DNA of 64,000 nt from Onchocerca volvulus (GCA_000499405.2 HG738140.1:1569024-1633023); one strand, 5' to 3'. Shown: positions 13,101-27,500, counted from the first letter of the stretch. Notes: a model not told the origin generated them from the sequence alone. Numbers and translations are program-made.

Positions 13101-13366
13101 AAGGAAATCATTTGATTAATTTCTTTTTGCAAGTTTAGAATGTGCCAGTTATTCGATCTTGAAAATCAACTTTGGCACATTATTTACACTGATATGAATA
13201 GAATAATTTATGTTTTTCATTTCTTCAGAATATAATATAAATAGTATTGTTTTCAGGTGTTGGCCAATCACATACCATTGAAGTAATGAATACGATATTA
13301 TATCCAGAAGAACTTAGCGAAACAGTACCATTACTATCTCGAGATTATGCATCCTTCCAGAATTAA
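7153..13366 (+). CDS. Two-pore-domain K+ channel (TWK type) with two C-terminal FN3 domains
   Basis: Thirteen exons join in frame to 633 residues: 7153-7220, 7592-7715, 8371-8526, 8687-8870, 9077-9240, 9746-9905, 10186-10372, 10844-10971, 11155-11308, 11605-11759, 12191-12291, 12600-12810 and 13257-13366. It is a potassium-selective leak channel subunit of the plasma membrane. Membrane segment 1 is at about residues 38-57. The first pore filter TSIGYG is at about 153-158, segment 2 at about 168-193, segment 3 at about 244-263, the second filter TVGFGD at about 284-289, and segment 4 at about 294-316. After a basic linker come two fibronectin type III domains, at about 402-493 (PPDPPREC, VRLAWAP, TYNIRYR, YEFRITAVSRYGES) and 494-595 (IELSWEPP, SYIVYYTE). 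By K2P topology these lie in the cytosol, which is unusual. The exon 12 donor (after 12810) is weak but gives the only phase that reaches the last exon. Exact TWK orthologue not assigned. Confidence 0.9.
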
Positions 13367-13377
13367 TCATTGTAAAA

Positions 13378-13574
13378 TTATATAAATAGAAATAGTTTAA
13401 TGTTCGTTGTTATTTGCCATACAACGTTCCAAGTTCTTCACTGACTGATTTGAAATTTTGATGCAACGTTGCATTCGATTAGACCGTGTTTTTATGTAAA
13501 TAAGGCGCGTGTTTAAAAATTTTCGAAGAATAAGATTTTGAACAAACGAACATTTACATTTTTATTTATATAGA
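13378..13574 (-). mobile_element. Short Helitron-family copy in the 3' flank of the K2P gene
   Basis: On the minus strand the right end starts TCTATATAAATAAAAATGTA and continues into TGTTCGTTTGTTC. The left end is an inverted, diverged version of the same sequence. The interior shares ACAACGTT-type and GGCGCGTGTTT blocks with the copy at 59352-59586. The terminal hairpin is not visible. It starts 12 bases after the K2P stop codon and so may lie in its 3' untranslated region. Confidence 0.65.
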
Positions 13575-15576
13575 CTATCTGAAGCCAACTAAGTAGCTAT
13601 TTATTAAATATAAGAATATAATCGAAGCAAAATGTTTTATTCTCTAAAAATGATAGGAGAAAAGAGGCTTTATTTCACAAAAATATTATCACTTCTTAAT
13701 CAAAGATATAAAATATGACTAAAGATCAGGCTGAAATATGTAGATATCGAATTAATTTTCCCACCGTACTGGAATCAGTACCGCAAATTTGATAGTTCGG
13801 TAGTTGATAGTTCGATAGTTCGATATTTGATAGTTTTTTCTTTTCCTTTTTTTTTTTTTCTTTTTCGATATTTCTCGATATTTGATGGTTCGATCTGTAG
13901 AGCGTATTTCCAATCAAATCTATTCAATGGTATCGATTCTTCTTGAACAGTTGAAAAGCTTTTGTCAGCAAAATTTTCAACAAGAATGTTTGAAAGAATA
14001 TTGGATATTCCTATGTGTTCTTAGTTTTTCACTACAAATAATAAAATGTATTACTTAACAACATTAATCTTCCTACTTTGACAAATTTCCAAAGGAGCCA
14101 AGAGAATTAGTGACATATATTTTCAATTCACTTTTTCATCCCATTGTATTCTAAAAAAAAAAATAATTTATGTCTATTTTAGACCAATTCTTTATGATAA
14201 AATTGACGAAACATAAAAATAGGATGCTGTAAACTGTATTTCTTTTTAATTGAAACATTTTGATAAATTTCTTGATATACAAAATAAAAAGTGATATTAA
14301 TTTCTTAATCTGCTCATTGTTACAAACTTTTAATGAATCGTTGAAACTTTGGAATGTAGCCAAAAATAATTTCAATCGCTGGAAAACTGAGATCATATCG
14401 GAAAATTTTGTAAGATAATTGATTCGTAAAATGTCGAGCTTATGCTAAAATTTAAAAAGCGATTAGTTGCAATGATATTTGCATTTCACAGAAATAATTC
14501 ATGTCCACAATATTTGTCTTATTATAGTTTTTTTTTTTTTTATTTGAACTTCATTCTAGTCCCATTATAGAGTGTCATACAATCAGAAATTCACTGAAAA
14601 TAGGAAATATATACTTATGATATGATATTTATTCTTATCTGAAATCAACAACGAATCTACAGGAAATCTTATCATTGCTTCATTATTATTATCGCAATGA
14701 TAATATAATGATGAAACAATTATGGAAAATGATAGTAAAGAGAGGATGGTCATAATTTTGACCTCAAAAAATTTCAAAAATGAATTAAAGTTAAATTGTT
14801 TCTCGTTTGCTGGTGAGCTATTCTATTCGAAAAATTCAACGAAGCGAAAGAATTTATAAAATAGATCCGTTGATACAACTCTATAAACAAATCAGATTCA
14901 ATCACATTCTAGGAAACACACTTAATGGAGTAAGCAGAGATTAACAAGAATTCGGAAATAGCATAGAAGATGTGTGATTAAGGACGCGAAAGAATGATAA
15001 GATTTGCGAAGTGACGAAATATTATTGTTAGTAGTATGGACCGTAGGATGGCTAAGTGTATTATGTTATTTTGATTGTTTTTGTCGGCTTAGCCTGTTTT
15101 AAATAAGGTTGTATGAGGAATTTAGCTAGAAATGTTGGAAATTTGTTGTTTATGGGAGATTTGCTGATTCCACCGAATACTTTTCTTTTCCAATCATTTC
15201 CCTTTCTTTTTTGATATGATGATTTTAAAAAAATGAAGTCTGATATTGGTCACATCATTTTTGACATCATATCTGATATTATTACAAGTAAAAAATCGAA
15301 TTGGAAGATGCAGAAGAGTACAATCTCCCAATTACAATGTTATAATGGTTTTCGTTTTTTATATAATAGATTGAAATGCAAAATTTGCTTCAGTTTTTAT
15401 GTTCGTTAATATTTAATTATCATTTATAATTTGATTCAAAAAATATCTTTTCAATAATACTATTTTAATCTAAGATTAAATGATAAAGGAAATACCCCTT
15501 TTATCGATGTTATAGTTTTTACTATTTATTACGCATTTATTTTTTGTGATCATATATTTTGGGCATGAAAGTTAAT
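13575..15576. other. Intergenic region between the K2P gene and smg-8
   Basis: I see no supported exon. A short imperfect repeat of GATAGTTCG units lies at about 13790-13835 with related CGATATTT units at 13865-13890. Homopolymer T runs occur at 13850 and 14530. The rest is AT-rich without a recognisable motif. Confidence 0.5.
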
Positions 15577-15587
15577 AATATTGCAGG
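15577..15587 (+). promoter_or_regulatory. Candidate spliced-leader acceptor for smg-8
   Basis: A TATTGCAG acceptor ends one base before the smg-8 start codon. In nematodes, trans-splicing of a spliced leader very often occurs this close to the ATG. A cis-spliced 5' untranslated exon is the alternative, and no upstream donor is obvious. Confidence 0.45.
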
Positions 15588-18500
15588 ATGAGGAATGGAT
15601 TTGCAGAATCGTTATTGAAATGGCTTACTGATTCTGCCTACAATTTGGGTATGTTTGAAGAGAGACGTGTTGTTGTTATCGGAATTGTTGGAAAAGCTTC
15701 TAGTGATTGTTCTAAAGCCGATCCAATCAATAATTTATTAGGACGTCCAGTTTTTCTTCAACAAATTCCTGTAGAAGGCAGTACTGCTTCGGTAAGATTA
15801 ATTCACTTCCTATTATTGCGAAGTGTAAAGTTAGGAGTATTTCTTGTATGATTTTATTATGTCAACTTCTTAAAAATTATTAAAATTCTAGATCTCAGAA
15901 ATTCGGTCAGGATTTTTTTTTTTTTTTGTTTTTTCTTTCTTCTTTTAAACATAACGGATATTTTCTGAATCGTCATCATTTTAATCATATGATAGACGAA
16001 GCAATTAAAAGACTGACATTTGTAATTTTTTCAAAGGACCAATGTATACAACCGTTTCTGATGCTCATTAACGTTGCTACCGGAAAGCATGACCAGATAC
16101 CATGATGAAATTAAGATTTGTCTGATTCAAATATTCTTTCCATTTTTGATATAACTGATATAGTTTTAGATCGAAGCTTTTTATGAATCGGAATTGTCGA
16201 CCCTTTTTTTGCATCTTTCCGGTTATGGTGATCTGTGCTCACTAGAACATTTTGTGCGAAATAATGATGGTGACCAAAAAGTAAGCAACAGAAAATAGTT
16301 CAGTCTTGTGGTTAAGTTAAAGCATGTTTTTGAATTTGCTCGAAATGTCCAATTCTGATGCATGTTTGTTATGTTTAGATGAATTCAGTAAGAAAATTAT
16401 TTTTCATTGCGCAATCTTAGGGCATAATTATTCTGCTAGTTATTTTCAAAGTGAATTTAAGTATTTTATGAAAAGCCATGTGGATTTATAGGAAATAATT
16501 TTAATTTTTGCGACTCGCTTAAGTCTATAGTTGTTTTTTCTTATAAAGTTCAGATTTTTACTATATCATATTTGTAAATTCCAGGATTTTTTCGAACTGC
16601 TTTCACAGCAAGAAATTGATTATGCGCGATGCCTAACCTTTCTCTTGCTTTATTCGCATCTGCTGATTTATATGGAACCAGGTTGTCGATTTGATCAGAG
16701 TTGTTGTCGTGATCTGAAACGAGCCAATGAACTCCGACGATTTTGTCAGAAAGAAATTCGATTAAAATTGTCAGCTATTACGGGTTTCCCGCGAGAGTGG
16801 TCTGCTGAAGGACGCTTGGCTCAACCGCGATGCTTGTTTGCCTTCCATCGTCATTTACTACGTGGTGACTCAAATTCCAATCGAAAGGTCTTCCATTTTC
16901 AATCTTTCAATCTATTTTTAATTAATTGCGAGAATTCTCAGTTGTTATTTGTGAGAAGTATGAGAAAAAATCCTTTAGCGACTGCTATCGGTTGAAAAGA
17001 TTTTTTAAAATAATTCAAAATACTGCGTCTCATTTATTAAATTGTGCCTACATTCTAGTGCACTAGGAAGCTTTTCTATATTTATGGAAATGCATGAAAG
17101 CCCTCAATGGAAAAATTAAATTTATAAAGAAATTAAAGTCATTTTTAATTTTCATTTAATGTTTCTAGTGCGGGGAACTGTATGATATGGAAGCTGCTTC
17201 GGAAATACGTTAGATGATTCTAGAAGAAAAGAAGATGGATAAGTGCAGCTTTTAATATTTAAATTTTTTTAGAGAGAACTAAAAAGCAAACTTGTGGAGA
17301 AATTGGAACAGCAAATATATCGTTGTATGCAAATATATGGACTGCTTTCAGATAAGTAAGTACTCTTTTATTTTTAATTATATTTGTCAAAATTTTACTG
17401 AACAGTAAAATATTTTCCAATAATCGTTTAAAAAAAATCTCCAAGATGAGATAAGATGAGAAGGCAAAATAAGTATTCAAACTGTTTGTGGAAGAAGTAG
17501 ACAATTTTGCATCATTTTATTTGTTTTCACGGAATATGATGATTCGTCAGTAATATTTTTCCTACAGTAAAGAAAAGCTTTGCATTTGTATTTTAGGGAA
17601 TGTCCATGTAGTTTACCGAAGTCTGTGGAACAATATGTTTACTTATTTTCTGCAGCAGAATCATCTAATGATGTAATTCGTGGCAGTTTATTGATGCTTA
17701 TTGAACGAGGCAACACTAAAGAAGGGAATGATGGAACTGAGAAAAAGGGTATTATTTTCATGATTAGATTTTGTTGACAAGAGCAAGATTATGGTTGCTT
17801 TTTCTGCATTATTGAAATTTCACTTTAATAAATTTTGCACTTCATCCAAAAGTAAAAGAAATGGATAGATATTTTAGCAAATATATGCTAGATTCGAAAG
17901 GATAGAAATTAAGCAACTGTTTGGAAATAATTGTTCGAGTTCTGTTGCTTCAATAGGAACTGTAAAGTACCTCTTTATTAAAAAAAAGAAAAAAGAATAT
18001 TCACTTACTTTTGTACAGACTTACAGTTTTCGTTCGAAAAATTTTATTTGCTTTTTGTGCGATTCCTAATGGATGAATAACTTATATTTCCTATTTATCG
18101 AATGGTAATTGACACCACATTGAAATTAATGTTTTGATGCTAATTTTTTTCTCGCTTAATATTATTTTTTCTTTTTTGAATTTAAACATATACAAACAAA
18201 TGTCTTTGCTTTCCTTTTCTTTAACTTTTTTATTATTTCGTTAAATTATCATCCACATTTAATTTCAAATGGAGAGTCATTGCAGAAAAGGAAGAACGAA
18301 ATGATGATTTCGGTGAATTTCTGCGGTCTCATATCGATCTCGTGCGCCAAGATGAAGAAAGGAGGAGATATCTTTATGAAGTTACTTTTTTTTATATTTT
18401 ACAAAACTTCTGTGGCATAGCTACTTTTTCCTAGATTTTAATTAATAAATTACATTTGCTGCCAATGTTTCATTAAGTGATATGCCGATTTTTCAGCTAG

Positions 18501-21500
18501 TTTTTTCATTTCTAAAATTTTTTTAAAATAATTTTGTCAGGTACCTAAGCTGAAATGGCTCTTGATTGGTGGAAAAATCATTTATGATCAATTATTTCAA
18601 ATACGAATCTTTAGTGATGAGAAAATATACAAACTTAGTAGCTTTGAACTACAGTTTTCCAAAAGGTAAGTGACAATTCTACTTTTCAATAAACGATTAT
18701 TTGTTTTGGAATCAAATAATTTAGTTTAATTTCTATTTCCAAAGCTGCTTTTATGCTTTTTCTTAACTCATTTTTGTGCGTCGCTGTAACTAATTTCGGT
18801 ACTTTTCGAATTCCAATAACATCGGGAGCTTGTGCATTTGTGGTAAAATCCAGCATAAAACTTTTTAATGCTTTTTTTTAATTTCCTCTCTTTTCCAGCA
18901 TCTTTATTTTCTCTTGGTCTATTAATATTTGAAAAATTAATCATAAAGTTTATTAAGCGATAGAGATGGGCAAGTTATCAATATAAAGTATATTTAAGCA
19001 TGGAAAGCACCTACATCGGACATGCTAAAGCAGTATATCAGAACTGTAATAAAGATGTACGTAATTTTGAAAAACGGAAGTCACATGTTTTCACTAAAGC
19101 GGAACATGAAGCTAAGGTAGGACTTTGTTTTTTTTCTTTTTTTTTAAATACAATTTATCGTAAAATCCATCTCTACAAGATTTTCTTTTAATCATTTTGC
19201 AATGATTTTAGAATTTTGAAACATTTAGAATGATTATCGCTTGTTGAAAGAACTGTGGATGAAATGCACATAGTGTATATTAAACATTGACTAACAGAAC
19301 TCTTTTTTGATAGAATAATTTAGCTGGCACGTGCGATGGAACATCTGGAATGCATTTATCATGGTACCAGACTAGAAAAGACTAAAGAAAAACTGAAGCA
19401 GGAATGCGAAGCTCTCTGGGCTACTCAGAAAGCATGTGAATTTGTCTCTCTCATTGGAAGTGAATGTGTTCTACCGGTGAGAATATTTGAACGTTAACAT
19501 GAGGAGAAACTATTTAACATTCGAAAAATACCGCAACAAGAACTTCTAAAAGTAGTCGTCTCTTTTTTATGTCAAATTATTTGGCAGATAGTCCAAAAGA
19601 GTTGACACGAAATTTGTGTAAATCTATTGGCTTCTGAAAAAATATAGGAGCTGTATTAATTTTCATGATGAAAAATTAACTTTAATAATACAGTGTGGTA
19701 ACTCTCAGCTTCTCTTTTGTTTTTTTATCATTGCGGCAAGATATTTTCGTCTTTAATGTTCCTAGAAATCTCTGTTAAATAAGTGTATTTTTCTTACTTG
19801 TTAGGAAATAATGCTCGAAAAATATCTTTTTCAAAGATTAATGATCAAGTTTTTGATCTGGATATAAAAGCATATAAAATAAATTCCTTTAGATCTCATG
19901 GAAATATTGCAGTTTTTACTTTTAAATGAATTGATTCTAGTGCTTAGTCTTAAATGTTCTAAGAGAGGTAAATTCCATAAAATTTTTGAGGTTCACTATT
20001 CCTTATCGGACCTGAACGTACCAGCCTCGAAACGAGTTGCTCACTCAAGTGGAGCGCATTTTCTTTCTACATGTAATTGTGGGCATTCACAGGCACTACG
20101 CAATGATCCATTTTCATTGCGTGTTCGTTTTATTTCTTTTTGTTCTTAATATTTCATGTCTCTTTAACTTCACTGATATTATATGCATTCAGTTGAATTA
20201 AAAGAGTTAGGGATATAATCCTAGCTATAAGTTTACATCATACTTGGGAAGTTGTGATAATATAAAGCTTAAAAATAGCAACTTTTCGAAATTCCTTGTT
20301 GATATGTATACTCAAAGATTATTGCATTATTATAGGAAGCCAATTTTGATTTCTACATGCAGTTCACATGTTGCAAAAATATGGAAGAATATGAATTCGA
20401 AGTCTTCAAATATGATGATATTAAAGAAGTATTATTAGATACAGAAAGTTTGCCGGATAAGTCGCAAAAATCGATAATTTCTTCAGAACATAATTTTTCC
20501 GAATCCTCATCAACATCAATAGAAGAGAGTAGTCGCTTTTCTGAATTTATGATTTTTTTTTCTCCATGATTTCTAGACGCATCCTGATGGTCGAATGATT
20601 TGAAAACACAAAATAACTAAATGGATGCGCATCGCTTAGCGATTATATTACTTGCCATCCTTACATCTCCTGACTAAAGTGCTTACTAACTTGCTATAAT
20701 ATTGAATTATTGTGATTCGAGAAAATTTATTTCATTATCTTTATACCGATATGTTTAGATGATTTGAAAATGCTTCTGGATCGTGATAATCCTCTGGAAA
20801 GTGATGAAATGCATCGTGAAAGCATGCAATCTCCCTTTAAAAGTACGAGTTTTTTATCTTAATTTTATGTACGTATAAGTTTATACCGCTTCTGTTTTTG
20901 TATTGTGTTTTTTTTCTTTCTTTTTTTTTTTTTGATTAAATGTGTGAATTATAATTGCCCAATGAGTTTTTAAATTCTCACTTTATCAGGCATTTTTTAA
21001 AATTTCCGCCGCGTTAAAAATTTTAATATTTCAGCGGAAGGTACAGATATTATCGATGATGTTGCGAAAGAATTGGAAGAAAAGAAAGTTTCGATATCGT
21101 CAGAAACAGAAAAGTTTGATGAGGATCAAACACTTGAAGAATTGGAGAATAATGATGAAGAGGACGAGGAGGAAGAAGTTGAACAACCACCTCTGGGAAT
21201 GAAACGCCATCGAGCGGTTAATTTTAATTTTTTGCAGTTTTGAGTAAAAATTTGTCGTCAACTATAAAAAAACTGTTGAGCTCAAGAAAAATCTATTCTC
21301 ATGTTAATTCTTTTATTCTATATGTTTTTAAGTACAAAAAATTATAGCATATGGATGATTATGAATCATGGTCGCAGGAAGATGAAGAGACTGTTCAAGA
21401 GGCTGAGACACACGTTTCGTATCTTGATGATGATGATGTACAACTGCGAGAACCGGACATGGGTAATTCTGATAAATTGGATAACTCTGCTATGAATTTT

Positions 21501-23488
21501 GAAGAAGAACTGGCAAAATTAAGGAAATTATGCAAAGGTATGAATTTACTTTTTTTTTATATATATATATATAATTAGTTACAGATTCTTTTGTTCGATT
21601 TATCATTTATAGACTTGTCTGGAAATTTTGCAACCAAACTAACCTCATTCCATGTAAAATATGTCAAAATTTGTATTTTATTCTCTTTCTTCCTTCTTTC
21701 GCCAGTTTTTTAAATGTGTAATCAAAGTTTTATTTTTTGTCGAAGAATTTTTTCTAGGTCAATTTCTGGAATGTGTTCCAAATACAGAATCGCCGTCTAA
21801 AAAGCCTCTTTTTCCTTCATGGTCACTTCTATGTCTGGGTACATCAAGCTTATACAGGTTTTTTTATTTATGGTTTAGTTCAGTCAAACTAGGTCACTGT
21901 TGGTTAATTAACTCTTGACTAATCGAATTAATTAACTTATTAAGTGTTAATTAATTAATTAATCCGACTGGTTTAGTCACAAATCTGGTCTTCGTGATAT
22001 GCCGAACTTCAAGAATGGAACGCAGTTTCTTTTACCAGTCGATGTTTTTGTAACGGTCGATCCTGAGAAATGGGATATTGATATGAAGGAAATTATGGGT
22101 GACTCGTATGGTGTGAGATCGAAGCGTTCTATCAAAGTGAGCAAGGGTAATCGTGAGAAAGTGAAGGTATTATATTTGCTTGCAAAAATTGGAAAAATTT
22201 AATTTATATTAAAATTTCCATCTATATTAAAAAGTTAATTGTTTCGAAAGATTTCAAATCTGCCAGGATAAAAATTAATAAATCCGAATTTTAGATCCAT
22301 TCAAGATGTTCTCATTTTTTCAATAACATCCCTGGTGCATCTCAAATAATGTCGAAATTTCTTACTATCCTTTGAACCAGATTTTTCTTCCCTAATTAAT
22401 AATGATTATATAAAAAAATGATGGATGTTAATCATTTAAATAAGTAAGTCTTTGTCGGAAATTATTGTACGAAAGCGTTTGAACTCTCAAAGATGAGATG
22501 TCTGTTTTTTTTTTTTTTAGCTTTTCGTTGGATTTGAGTATGAATGCCCACGAGGACATCGATTTATGATCCAGGATGCGCATGCCAATACTCGAGGGAA
22601 AGTAGCATCGAACTCAAAAGTATTTCTTTTTTTTATTTTCATATTTGAGGCGTAAGAGTTGAAGAAATTTCCTTCATAGGAAGAAAAGTAACTAAATTCC
22701 GAATTATTATTGTCACTTTATTTTATAATTATCAATATACTATAGCAATTTCAAGGAAATGATCCATTAATTAATGAGTGTGGTTCTGTTAGGAGAAACG
22801 GAATATAACTCATGGACAAATGCGTTTGAACGTCTCTTTGTACTATGAAATAAAATATAATATTATACGATATACCAGTCAGCACACTCGCTTTTTATCT
22901 TAATCATCCTGGAAAAAAAAAAGAAACTCCAATCTTTTCTTTATTGTTTAATTATAGAAATAATTTGAATCCTACAATAAAATAATTCAGACAAATCAAT
23001 AAATGTAGAGATTTTTCAGGAATCTGGATCAGCTTTGATTCGTTCAGATTTACCTCTATGGACGAAATGTACATGTCATCGAATGCCTGAAGTAAGTGCT
23101 CAGTTGATGCGACTTCATGTAGTCACTCCTAAAGCTCCAGTTACTGTCATCTTGAATCCTCGTGTTCAGGTAATTTTTCTTTGTCATTCTCATTAATAAA
23201 CAAAAGGATTTTTAATAGTCATTTTATTATAACTTATAAAAATATGTCTATGATGTCTGATATACTTGATTAAATTCCTGAATTGCATACTTCTAGCCAA
23301 CATCAAAAGAGCCAATATATCATACGGGAGAAGCGCCAATACATCTGGAATGGGCACGTTACTATATTCTACGTTTCCCTTACATTTATGCTGGACCACA
23401 TGGAACTGTTCAACGATCCCATGAAGCCGCAATGTCGGGTAAATTGCTGGCGAATTGTGTTGAAGTGCAATATATACCGAAGCATTAA
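15588..23488 (+). CDS. smg-8: SMG-8, regulatory subunit of the SMG-1 kinase in nonsense-mediated mRNA decay
   Basis: Nineteen exons join in frame to about 977 residues: 15588-15791, 16170-16280, 16585-16887, 17273-17355, 17597-17748, 18286-18380, 18541-18665, 18999-19116, 19324-19476, 19913-20122, 20336-20528, 20759-20842, 21035-21216, 21348-21537, 21758-21857, 21977-22166, 22521-22619, 23020-23169 and 23297-23488. Family marks: an N-terminal VVVIGIVGK at about residue 25; HSSGAHFLSTCNCG then DPFSLREANFDFY and a CC pair at about 492-530; an acidic linker (about 610-735); FPSWSLLCLG near 760; GFEYECPRGHRF at about 835; LRFPY near the end. SMG-8 pairs with SMG-9 and restrains the SMG-1 kinase that phosphorylates UPF1. 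Length is close to human SMG8 (about 990). The start of exon 10 is uncertain: the acceptor before 19913 is the one that keeps frame, but adds a hydrophobic run not typical of the family. Confidence 0.9.
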
Positions 23489-24515
23489 TCTTGTAGCTTG
23501 TTTGTAATTGGTCTTTTCACTCTGTTTGATTTTTCATAAAGATTATGGTGAACAATGAATTCAGTGAATGAAATGAGAAAGAACTTGAAACGAAATTTGG
23601 AGGATTTTTCTATTAAAATGGAAAATTTTGTTTCAGTAAATAAATTGAAGTTATTAAGATCTTTTATTAAAGTGCATTTAGAAATAAAAAATTTTTTTTT
23701 TGTCAATTTATAAGTAAGTCGATAATAGTGGAACTCCTGTTAGAAGGCCTGGTGATTACTGCCTTGTATTTATCCTTGCACTTTTTATTTCTTGATTCTC
23801 AATCTCTTGCACTAGCCTAAGTAGCTATAATAACTTCTGGAGGATCAGAAGTGTTTAGGGCATATGATTTCGGTCTAATAAAGCAAATTCCTGGTATTTT
23901 TGTCTTAGAAGAAAAATTAAATGAATTTAATCTGGAAGGTCAAAAAAAATATTTTTTGTGTAACATGTTTTTTCTTTGTCACATTTCTGTGTAAAATATT
24001 TTTCCTTTTCATGTTATAATTTAAGTTGAGAAATAAGTATTAACCAAATTATTATCAGTGCTCTGTTGAAAAAATGTCTGATCTATTAATTTAATTTATT
24101 CATTTGCTTCTTTATTTTAACATTTAAAAAAGTTTGTGGAGTAAAGAAGATAGAAATATGAGACTGGAGAGAAAAAGAAAAGATTAAAAATGAAAAAAAA
24201 AAAGTGGAAAATTGTGCTGTTTAGTATACTTTTATTGATGAATTATGGCTGTTGAATTAAGAACAAAGATTGGTTCTAGCAAGTTACTGAAATTTTTCAA
24301 ATTCAAATATAGAAATTTTGATTTTCTTTGAAACAGTTATATTGGCGTTTCTCTGTTAGAGAATTATTTGTAAATACTGTATGGATTTCAGTTATGGATA
24401 AACATTTTAAAAATGTTATTAGTCGAATTACAACATTTCGCATTTTATTAATACAAATTATGTAAATTTTTGAAATTTAATCACAAATAATCGCTGATAA
24501 TGTATCGATATGTTA
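23489..24515. other. Convergent 3' region between smg-8 and the ZP gene
   Basis: The two genes point at each other here. An AATAAA hexamer near 23682 is a plausible poly(A) signal for smg-8. No other gene-like structure is visible; the stretch is AT-rich with A and T runs. Confidence 0.5.
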
Positions 24516-27500
24516 TCAATTGTAGCTGATAATGGAAGCACCAACGATGGTTAATGTAATAGTAATTAAAAATGTAGTACTTGCAATAATGCATGCAAAT
24601 TGAGTTGTTGTTAAACAATATCTTAATGATTTATCGGATAATGAAGAATTGAAAATTAACTGTTCTGATTCCAATCCTGTAAATTTAAAATTACGAGTAA
24701 TGAATAGGAATAATAAATTAATAGAAATTTGATAAATTAAGTCTAATTATAAACGAATTAGATAAATGCAGATAATTAACAAAAAATTAACTCACATATA
24801 CTCATTACAACTGTTAAATATGTGCTAATTTCATTATTTATTCTCTATTGCTTTCATTTCAAAAAAAAAAAAAAAAAAAAATGAATTAATAAAGAAAGTT
24901 TTGTTAAAGATAAGAAATTCTACAAAAGACAAGAATCCTCTGCAGCATTTTTTATTCCGTATTTTTTTGATGATAATTACTGATACAATAATTAAGCTAG
25001 AACAATATTTTCAGATTGGTAACAGATTTTCAAGTTCTATTTTTATTATTTTATAAATTCCAAAAGAAACTATTCGAAGCAAATGAATTAAATTTAACGA
25101 TTTGCACGAAATTTTGCCAAGTTGCAAGTTGTAAGTTGCAAATACTAGGAAAAATTATTGGACCTGGTAGTTTTCGAGAAAAGCAACTTTTCACTGTTGT
25201 TGATCATTTCATAAAGAATAAAAACTTACGGCACTAAGCCACATTAATATTATGTTTAATAAGATAGAGATTTATCTGATCAAATCCTTTCTAAAATCGT
25301 ATCAATTAAAAGAATCATAGATAATTTGAGCATGCTATACCTTGAGTAGAATCATCCAGATCAATGACTTTGATTCTGGACGTTCGAAGAATCAGATTCT
25401 CGCTGTTAACATTGAGCAATTCACGACGTTTTCGTTTATCATTCATGCATTTTGGTGGCTGTAAAATGCAATCATCGAATTATCAAATAATTCAAAATTA
25501 TTGAATCAGAAAAATAAATTGCTAATATTAGCAATGCTTTCCTTAATTCTAATTAATTTCTTCAAGTAATTAATTGAAAGCGCTTAGCAAATGTTGAAGT
25601 TTATTGTTACAAAGTAAGGAAGAGAAAATATTTTCTCAAATAAGAAAAATAGCAGTATATTCTTTTGTAGAATAGAAAATTTCAGCATAATTAAATTCGA
25701 AAAATTGATTAATAAAAGATTGATAAAAAAATTAAATTCGAAAAATCGATTAATCACATTTATATGTTTGTTACTTAATGTATCTATCGAAAAGTTGAAA
25801 GCTGTACTTAACGAATTCTAACGAATTATAAATTTTTTTGTGTGCTTTGATTTCTTCAACTGAATAAAAGCGATAATTGTTTAATATGTATAAAATATTA
25901 TCAATTTTCTTCAGTTCTAGCTTTTTTAAGTTAAGGATTTTTTCGAAAGCTGTATTGGAATTCTTTTTTTTTTTTTTTTTTTCTAATCGAATTAATTGGA
26001 AGAAGTGAAAAGTCGTGAACAAAAAAAAAAGGTTAGAACGATGCATTTTCTTTCTAATCAGACTAAACTTTATCAGCATTAATCTTATAATTTTGAATCT
26101 AGGATGAAATTTTCGAGAGGCAATTTTTTGTTTTTCAGAATTTTACATAAAATAAATGGATTTTGATTTGACGTATTCAGTCATAAAAACTGGAGTTTAT
26201 GTCATTTACATTCTTTTTGTAGTTTTGTACCGAAAATAGTACAATGAAAACAAGAAAGAATTGAATTTGGATTTCTTTCATAGAAATTATGAGAGTTCCG
26301 AGCAAAAATATAATCGATACTTTATCGAAAAAAACATGAAAAAATCATTTTATTTATTGCAAATGTTTGAAACTTATGAAAGTTTGTATCAATAAATTCA
26401 CTACTCTTAAGTCAATCAATTTTTGAGAATTTTAAACAACAAAATTCTCTTCTCTTTCCTGACTATTATAACAGCTAATGAGGATTTGCTAATCTTTCTT
26501 CTAAGTATAGCCATTTCTATGGTAAGAACTTAATTCATCCAAACTAAGTTCTTAAACACATTTAACAACTTATTTCCATGCAAAACTACAAAATTCGCAA
26601 AGTTCGCAAATTCGCACATGTCATTTGAATTATTTCAAAATTTAATTCAATTTAATCACATTCAGACAAATCGTACGAATAGTTCAAAACATATTTTTAT
26701 TATAATAATTGAAGCTACACCGAAGCTTAGATATATTATGATAAATTTCCTCAATAACCATCGAGATTACTCAAAATAGATTGTTTATAAGGTTAGAAAA
26801 TAAAATCTTACCGTAATTAATTCGCAGTCTTGTTGACCCCGTAAACAAATGAGAACATCACATCGGAAACCAATTTCGGAACGATCAGGAAATTTAAAAA
26901 CAGGAGTTTGTATTTTTACTGATAGTAAGTCTGATGCATATTGTGGATTTGGTAAAATATACGAATCCAATGTACATCTTAAAAAATAACTTTGTTCAAT
27001 GAAAGCAACAACAAAGGAAGAATTGCTCCTGTATCTTACTACTGTATGCTACTGTATCTTGCTACTGTAGCAAGATACAGTAGAAGTATTTACTTTTATT
27101 GTTGTTTTTGTTAAATAAAATTATATGAACCAGTTTAAAAAATACTATAACAGTTATAATAAATTGCTATCTAAGTCTGCATAATTGTGATTATGAAATA
27201 TACAGTATCTACATTAATGAGGGAAATATTTAAATCATTTTAAAAGTGCAAGAAAAGAAAGACCGTTACTGTATCTTTATTTAACTCTCTTTTCGAGATT
27301 ACTGCAAGGGCATCCAATTGCAAAAATATTATAATATATTAAATTGCTATCTCACTTTATACGATTATGATTATGAAACATACGGTATTTACATTAGAGA
27401 GAGGATTCGATATACGATACCTGTGGGATAAGAATTAAACAATATGGATCCATAAATTGAGAAATTTCTAATGATAGCGACATTTTTTACCCAAAGTTTT

